NCBI RefSeq assembly: GCF_000299035.1
Contig: NZ_JH921517.1
Coordinates: forward strand, 113,317 to 177,316
Reading direction: 5' to 3'
From: Bacillus bingmayongensis
GTDB lineage: Bacteria; Bacillota; Bacilli; Bacillales; Bacillaceae_G
Length of the DNA: 64,000 bases
A program made the position numbers and the translations under genes. Under the pieces are notes generated by a model that was not told where the DNA came from, did not search any database, and worked only from the letters and a program-made list of their open reading frames with translations. Shown here in pieces: positions 59,184 to 64,000 of the stretch (position 1 is the first letter of the stretch; the number at the start of each line of letters is the position of its first letter).

Positions 59184-60041
59184 ATGAGCTTTCAACTTCA
59201 TCCCAACACGGCACTTGGTGTTGTGTATCTACATGTATCGAATGTAAAGGCGTCGCTGGCGTTTTACACAGATGTACTACGAATGAAAGTGATTAAAGAA
59301 GAGGCAACGATTGTTACGCTTGGTAATGAAGATAATGAACCGCTTCTTATAATAGAAGAGAAAGAGAACGCTCTTCCAAAACAAAGAAGCCGCACGGGTT
59401 TATATCACTACGCAATCTTATTACCAAGTAGACAAGATTTAGCAAATATTCTTCTTCATCTTGTGCAGAAAGTATATCCGTTACATGGCGGGGCAGATCA
59501 CTATTTTAGTGAAGCAATTTATTTATCTGATCCAGATGGAAATGGAATTGAAATTTATCACGATCGTCAAAGAGAAGTGTGGCGTGATGAAAAGGGCGAG
59601 CTTCCATTTGTTAGTAACCCATTAGATGGAGAAGGATTATTAGAACAAGGAAGTACATGGAGTGGATTCCCAAATGGTACAGTAATGGGGCATGTTCATT
59701 TTCATGTAGCAGATTTAGAAGAGGCGAGACGCTTTTACGTTGATGGACTTGGGTTTGAAGTAACAATTCCAGCTCGTAACGGTGCATTATTTGTTTCAGC
59801 AGGAGGATATCATCACCATATTGGTTTGAACACATGGCAAGGTGAAGGTGTGCCGCAGCAAATGCCAAATTCCATTGGCTTGAAATATTTCACGATTGTA
59901 CTAGCAGATGAAAGACAAAAAGAGCAAGTGTGTGAAAGTTTAAAATATATTGGCGCTATTGCTACGTATAAAGATGGAATATTGCAAGTAGAGGATCCAT
60001 TTGGTCATTGTATTCATTTAATTGTAAAAGGAGAAGCCTAA
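59184..60041 (+). CDS. catE: VOC family extradiol dioxygenase (CatE-like)
   Basis: 285 residues, two glyoxalase-fold modules. Candidate Fe(II) ligands lie in GHVHFHVADLEEARRFY, HHHIGLNTW and the preceding GNGIEIYHD. Matches CatE, catechol-2,3-dioxygenase, in length and pairing with catD. The substrate could be another catechol or hydroquinone. GGGGGTATAACAAT precedes the ATG. Confidence 0.87.
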   Translation: MSFQLHPNTALGVVYLHVSNVKASLAFYTDVLRMKVIKEEATIVTLGNEDNEPLLIIEEKENALPKQRSRTGLYHYAILLPSRQDLANILLHLVQKVYPLHGGADHYFSEAIYLSDPDGNGIEIYHDRQREVWRDEKGELPFVSNPLDGEGLLEQGSTWSGFPNGTVMGHVHFHVADLEEARRFYVDGLGFEVTIPARNGALFVSAGGYHHHIGLNTWQGEGVPQQMPNSIGLKYFTIVLADERQKEQVCESLKYIGAIATYKDGILQVEDPFGHCIHLIVKGEA

Positions 60042-60061
60042 AGAAAGGCTTCTCTTTTTTA
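60032..60061 (+). terminator. Terminator after catE
   Basis: AGAAGCCT / AGGCTTCT stem, short A-rich loop, CTTTTTT. Confidence 0.88.
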
Positions 60062-60370
60062 TTTTCTTATAATCGCTTTTTCATTTTGTAAAAAGAGTTC
60101 ATTAAACTGTCTCGCGAGCTCAAAATCAAGTTTTGTTAAACCTTTTGCATTCCAGGATGACAAAGTAATAATGACTGCTTTATACTGGATAAGGATAAAT
60201 GGATGGTGATTGTGTTCTTCTGATAGTTTGGCGGCTTCAGAGACAAATTCGACACCTTTTAAGTAGTCGGAAAACATATATTTTCTTTCAATCCATTTTT
60301 CATCTTTCACTGTCCATTTATCCAGCTTCATTAATTCCTCTTGTACTTCTTCATCTGTTAGTCGTTGCAT
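60059..60370 (-). CDS. phhB: Pterin-4a-carbinolamine dehydratase
   Basis: Regenerates the pterin cofactor after phenylalanine hydroxylation. 103 residues with the family motif EEHNHHPFI and LTKLDFELARQFNE. Its start overlaps the 3' end of phhA by 20 bases, so the two are translationally coupled. Convergent with catE. Confidence 0.95.
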   Translation of the reverse strand: MQRLTDEEVQEELMKLDKWTVKDEKWIERKYMFSDYLKGVEFVSEAAKLSEEHNHHPFILIQYKAVIITLSSWNAKGLTKLDFELARQFNELFLQNEKAIIRK

Positions 60371-62105
60371 GCTTTTTCACGTCCTTTATTGGAAGTAAGG
60401 AAAGGCCATTGTTAATTAAACGTTGTACAGATTCATTTTCAAAAGTAATCAGCTCTTGTAATAATGCAGCGGATGTTTCATGTCCTTTGTTATGTTCTAA
60501 AAGTAATTCTAAAATTTCAAGGCGAAGCAACCATTCTTTTTCATAGGATTTGTTCAAAATTTGTTGAATGGCTATTAGCTGCTCTACATTTGCTTCATGT
60601 AATGTACCTTCATTTCGAATATCACGAACGGTTTGATACATACGATCAAGCTCAGTTAATGTAAGTGGTGCGGGTGTTTCTTCTACTTCTTCATCCATAG
60701 GGAAGAATGCAGCTGCATCTGCTGCACCAGGAAATACAGAAGTGATTTTTGAACCAACTGCCATATCAAACGAACCCCATGAAGCATCAAATAATAAACG
60801 GTCGTTCCAAACAACTGTGCAATCCGTAAATGAAATAAGAGCGATCTTCCCATCGTTTTTCATAATATCCGTTACGGTTCCTTTTACATGAACACCGCTT
60901 GCAAAGGATAGTTTCGCACGCTTACCGATGATAACGCCTAACGATTGTAACTCCGTATCTGTACAATCCTCAAGTGAGACATTGCCTTCTAATAAACCAA
61001 CTGGTGTGCCAAATCCATCTTGATGTACAGATGTAGAATGATCTGATAATTGTTTATTATTTAGTGCTAATGCAGTCGGTGTATTTGTTTTCATGTAAAT
61101 CACTTCACCAGCATCATTTTGAATTGTCTCTGCAAATGTACCTGTAATTTGTAATCCACTACTTAATTCAGCAGTTGCATTATTTTCAGAACGAATTGCT
61201 TTTTCTAATCCTTCTGCACCACCTGTCTTGAAAGCCATTGTTTCAGAGAAACTCTCTAGTGCTTCTGTTAGTTCTTCAAATGACTCGCATACAAATAGCT
61301 GAGGTTGCATTTTTGTAACGTCATATATCGTTTTTGTACAAGCTTCAATTGAGAATGGAACTTTTTCTACAGCGTCTGTTAAGCAATGCTTACTTTCACC
61401 AACAGAAGAAAGTAGGCCAGCTCCGTAGATTTTAGGGTTGTCCATATCTCCAATTAATCCGTACTCGACCGTCCACCAGAAGAGACGAGAAATTTGTTCT
61501 GCCTCTGATAAGCCAGAAACAAGCTTTTGTTTTTCAATTACTTCGTTTTCAGCAGCTGCAACTTCTTCAGGTGTAGAAGTTGGACTTTCTTTCACGATTG
61601 TTAACGTGCGTACAGCTTCAAAGGCATCATGTTCTTCTTTTGTTGAGAAAGCTTTCGCTCCAATTTGTCCGAAACGTTTTACATACTTTGCGTATGTAGG
61701 ATCAAGTAAAATCGGTGCGTGACCAGCAGCTTCATGAACGATATCAGGAGCCGGTGTATACTCGATGTTTTCCACTTTACGAATATCTGTTGCAATTGGT
61801 AATAATCCGTGACCTTGGAAATCAAAGAACGCTACGCCAGGAATAAGGCCGTCAATCGTTACTGCGCCCCAACCACTTGGTGCTAAACACTCATTCATTT
61901 CTTCAACCTTTGGAATTGCATCTATATTAATACCAGATGATTGTAGTCCGTTAACGTAGGCTGGATGAGCAACATCTTTTAAAAAGTTATGGTTTTGTCT
62001 CATAATGTAACGCCACACAGCGTGATTAACCGGTGTGTACTGATCGTAATGCTGCGTGGATACAAATGGTTTTAAATGTGATGGAATTTCTGTTTTCTTT
62101 GTCAT
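60351..62105 (-). CDS. phhA: Phenylalanine 4-monooxygenase with C-terminal extension
   Basis: Pterin- and iron-dependent aromatic amino acid hydroxylase. 584 residues, about twice the typical bacterial enzyme (260-300). Iron ligands are visible: H124 and H129 in DIVHEAAGHAPI and E214 in TVEYGLIGD. The catalytic domain ends around residue 310. Residues about 320-584 are an extension I cannot assign; it contains glycine-rich beta-like segments (GTFAETIQNDAGEV, GVHVKGTVTDIMKNDG) and a helical C-terminus. Controlled by two tandem T-boxes. Confidence 0.93.
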   Translation of the reverse strand: MTKKTEIPSHLKPFVSTQHYDQYTPVNHAVWRYIMRQNHNFLKDVAHPAYVNGLQSSGINIDAIPKVEEMNECLAPSGWGAVTIDGLIPGVAFFDFQGHGLLPIATDIRKVENIEYTPAPDIVHEAAGHAPILLDPTYAKYVKRFGQIGAKAFSTKEEHDAFEAVRTLTIVKESPTSTPEEVAAAENEVIEKQKLVSGLSEAEQISRLFWWTVEYGLIGDMDNPKIYGAGLLSSVGESKHCLTDAVEKVPFSIEACTKTIYDVTKMQPQLFVCESFEELTEALESFSETMAFKTGGAEGLEKAIRSENNATAELSSGLQITGTFAETIQNDAGEVIYMKTNTPTALALNNKQLSDHSTSVHQDGFGTPVGLLEGNVSLEDCTDTELQSLGVIIGKRAKLSFASGVHVKGTVTDIMKNDGKIALISFTDCTVVWNDRLLFDASWGSFDMAVGSKITSVFPGAADAAAFFPMDEEVEETPAPLTLTELDRMYQTVRDIRNEGTLHEANVEQLIAIQQILNKSYEKEWLLRLEILELLLEHNKGHETSAALLQELITFENESVQRLINNGLSLLPIKDVKKHATTNR

Positions 62106-62242
62106 TAATACATCCTCCTTTTTTATCTGTAAAAATTGTTGCGGTTACTTTTTCGTATATCACCCCCTTCAAAATATTGTAAGCGTTTATAAAATTTTAT
62201 CATAAGATTCGGAATTATTTAACGTTTGTTTTTGTGAGAAAT

Positions 62243-62490
62243 AGAAAAAGCCCCTATCGGAAAATCCGATAGGGGCGAAAAAATCGCGGTACCACCCTAT
62301 TTGTAAGCAAAAATATGCTTACTTCTCAGTTACTGATAACGGAAAGATCCGTCTTTTCCTTCATGCATAAATGGCACTACGAAAAAGAAGCTCCAGAATT
62401 GTAATTCGCACTTGTATATGTACTGATTCGCACCAACCATCAGCTCTCTGAGACAGGGATATAAGTTACTACTGCGATCCTTTCAACGCG
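62243..62490 (-). promoter_or_regulatory. T-box leader A (gene-proximal) of phhA
   Basis: Minus strand: T-box AGGGTGGTACCGCGATTT (complement of 62281-62298). Terminator GCCCCTATCGGA / TCCGATAGGGGC followed by T5 (62245-62276). Stem I with the AG-rich CAGAGAGC and GGTTGGTGCGAATC blocks, and the specifier segment GAATTACAATTC, where TAC (complement of 62401-62403) is a tyrosine codon at the position equivalent to the alaS specifier. Confidence 0.93.
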
Positions 62491-62522
62491 TAATATATAA
62501 ATTTGTTTAAAAGGGGAGGACG

Positions 62523-62775
62523 CAAAAAAGCCCCTATCGGAAAATCCGATAGGGACGATAGAAATCGCGGTACCACCCTACTTGTAAACAAAAAATTGTT
62601 TACCACTCACTTTAAGATAACGGAAAGATCCGTCTTCCTCTTCATGCATACTCGCATTACGGGAAAGAAGCTCCAGAATTGTAATTCACGCTTGTATATG
62701 TACTGATTCGCACCAACCATCAGTTCTCTGATTCAGGGATATAAGTCGCTACTAGGATTCCTTCAAAGCCGATAT
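62523..62775 (-). promoter_or_regulatory. T-box leader B (distal) of phhA
   Basis: Near-copy of leader A. It has the same T-box AGGGTGGTACCGCGATTTC, the same GCCCCTATCGGA-type terminator, and specifier TAC (complement of 62681-62683). Each element has its own terminator, so both must be released for phhA to be transcribed, sharpening the response to uncharged tRNA-Tyr. Confidence 0.93.
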
Positions 62776-62804
62776 ATAATTCGTTCAACTAAACTATGTT
62801 CTGT

Positions 62805-62834
62805 ATTATAAAACTATATTTGAAAAGTTGTCAA
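62805..62834 (-). promoter_or_regulatory. Sigma-A promoter of phhA-phhB
   Basis: Minus strand TTGACA (62829-62834), 18-base spacer, TATAAT (62805-62810); both hexamers perfect. Transcription then enters leader B. Confidence 0.85.
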
Positions 62835-62904
62835 CAATAATTTTATTTAAATATTAGATAAGGGGAACGATAAGTGGGAATTATCTATAGGAGGATAGGA
62901 AAAG

Positions 62905-64000
62905 ATGTGGAAAAAAATAATTGTTTTGATTGTTTGTGTTTACCGTTTATGTGAAGCTGTGCCTACTGTTCAAGCTGAAACAAAAGATATACAAGTCGCA
63001 TTTATTCGTAACCATGATCTCTGGATAAAAATTGATAGGAAAGAAAAACAAATAACAAAAGGAGAGTACATAACAAAGCCAAAATGGTCACACGATGGAA
63101 AATGGATTGCATATGTAAAGGGGGAGGAACAAAATCAGCTTGAATTGTACCGGATTGCGGATGGAAAAAAGGTTGTTCCGTTTCATGCAGAAGCAATTAA
63201 TTACCAATGGTCACCGATAGAAAACACAATTGCATTTGAATTTACAGGCACGTTAAATATATTTGATGCAGAAAAAAAGAATGCGAAATTTGAAAATGTA
63301 TCATCAGGTGTAGGAGACTATGCATGGTATCCAGATGGAAAGAAATTTCTTGTTTCATCTGAGGCGCAGTTGCTTCCGACAGGTTGGACAGGAGCGCAGT
63401 TATACGAAGTGCAAAAGGATGCTGGAATGAATCCGCATAAAATGAAGCATCTATATTCATTACCAAGTCAGCATGATGATTTTTTAGCTTATGTTGCCAG
63501 TAGATTTAAGTGGTCGCCAAATCAAAAATGGATTGCATTTTTAGCTGTTCCAACTGCTTCGTGGTCAGCGGATAGTAATACACTATGTTTTCTAAAGGCA
63601 GATGGAAGTCGTTTTGAAAGAGTAGATGAAATGCTCTTAAATAGCCAATGGTTTGGGTGGGCTCCATCGAAAAATATATTAGCATATATTGAGGGAAGTG
63701 GGAGATTTGCGTTAGAAAATAAACATTTGAAAATAAAAGAAGTACCTGCCCTCCAGCAAGAAAAATTCACTCCAAAAGGATATGTCGATTGGGATTTTAC
63801 ATGGCAGGATAATGAACTTATTACACTTTCAAGAGCGAAGGAAATGGAATGGTCAAACGAACAAGAAAAAAGATCATTACCTTCTTTATATCAAGTTAAT
63901 ATTCAAACAAATCGGCAACGCCAAATTACAACTCCTCCAAAAAAATATGGAGATTACAATCCACTTTATATAAAACATGAAAATCAACTGACATGGATGC
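62905..64000 (+). CDS. Secreted TolB-like beta-propeller protein (3'-truncated)
   Basis: Frame open from ATG 62905 (after AGGAGGATAGG) to the window edge: 365 codons, no stop. N-terminal signal peptide MWKKIIVLIVCVYRLCEAV ending near VQA-ET. Repeated blades of the TolB/WD type carry W-S/P-x-D/N-G-K-W turns: KWSHDGKWIAYV, QWSPIENTIAFE, WYPDGKKFLVS, KWSPNQKWIAFL, GWAPSKNILAYI. Function unknown. Divergent from phhA. Confidence 0.85.
   Translation, partial: MWKKIIVLIVCVYRLCEAVPTVQAETKDIQVAFIRNHDLWIKIDRKEKQITKGEYITKPKWSHDGKWIAYVKGEEQNQLELYRIADGKKVVPFHAEAINYQWSPIENTIAFEFTGTLNIFDAEKKNAKFENVSSGVGDYAWYPDGKKFLVSSEAQLLPTGWTGAQLYEVQKDAGMNPHKMKHLYSLPSQHDDFLAYVASRFKWSPNQKWIAFLAVPTASWSADSNTLCFLKADGSRFERVDEMLLNSQWFGWAPSKNILAYIEGSGRFALENKHLKIKEVPALQQEKFTPKGYVDWDFTWQDNELITLSRAKEMEWSNEQEKRSLPSLYQVNIQTNRQRQITTPPKKYGDYNPLYIKHENQLTWM

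Noticed and set aside
62243-62775. The two highly similar blocks as an insertion-element or transposon end repeat
   Set aside because: Every part matches T-box anatomy (stem I, T-box sequence, terminator) in tandem, not inverted, orientation.

Overview
The window is one contiguous stretch of a low-GC Firmicutes chromosome, almost certainly the Bacillus cereus group. The basis is recall of product sequences (RuvA, RuvB, QueA, MnmA and AlaS read almost as I remember B. cereus proteins), sporulation genes (spoVB, rsfA), AT-rich codon use, strong AAGGAGG-type ribosome sites, frequent TTG/GTG starts and four T-box leaders. Gene order follows the B. subtilis ruvAB-to-mccAB segment closely, with a few cereus-group differences. 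I see no prophage, transposase, CRISPR array, tRNA or rRNA gene.

Layout. 1-4073: ruvA (5' cut by the window edge), ruvB, a DUF2905 gene, queA, tgt, yajC, covering recombination, queuosine tRNA modification and the Sec accessory YajC. 4072-9985: TIGR04086 membrane protein, yrbG, spoVB, comN, and fused secDF behind a long structured leader. 10139-16948: a CDF metal transporter, recJ, apt, relA, dtd. 17087-21145: two small genes, then the T-box-controlled hisS-aspS operon. 21146-25018: a structured RNA candidate in the aspS-tcdA gap, tcdA, a membrane protein, rsfA, rarA. 25321-31262: cymR, a cysteine desulfurase, mnmA, a TPR gene, recD2. 31404-33252: small genes and an AI-2E family permease. 33249-37336: T-box-controlled alaS, then ireB, ruvX and a DUF1292 gene. 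37665-43276: mltG, the tRNA wobble-uridine genes trmR/yrrN/yrrO, udk, greA. 43647-46201: pbpI and yrrS. 46557-53318: yrrT-mtnN-mccA-mccB (methionine-to-cysteine conversion), with a Rex-box adhE between mccB and yrhC. 53319-60061: a probable Fur-controlled small RNA locus, then accessory genes (HAD, LacI, GNATs, CPBP protease, MaoC, XRE-cupin) and catD-catE. 60059-62834: phhA-phhB, the Phe-to-Tyr pathway, behind two tandem T-boxes. 62905-64000: a secreted beta-propeller protein cut by the window edge.

Connections. CymR, encoded here, is the expected repressor of the yrrT-mtnN-mccAB operon also encoded here. The desulfurase next to cymR feeds MnmA with sulfur. TrmR and the YrrN/YrrO pair build 5-methoxyuridine in tRNA. 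Both PhhA and PhhB are needed for biopterin-dependent hydroxylation, and the tandem leaders read as tyrosine T-boxes, so Phe is turned into Tyr when tRNA-Tyr is uncharged.

The most interesting signals are non-coding: (1) a Fur-box promoter, C-rich hairpin loop and strong terminator after yrhC; (2) a 300-nt secDF leader with interleaved helices and a 15-codon ORF; (3) an antiterminator/terminator pair directly ahead of greA; (4) a compact branched RNA-like fold between aspS and tcdA; (5) an overlapping Asp/His specifier in the hisS-aspS T-box. All RNA and promoter calls were made by eye.
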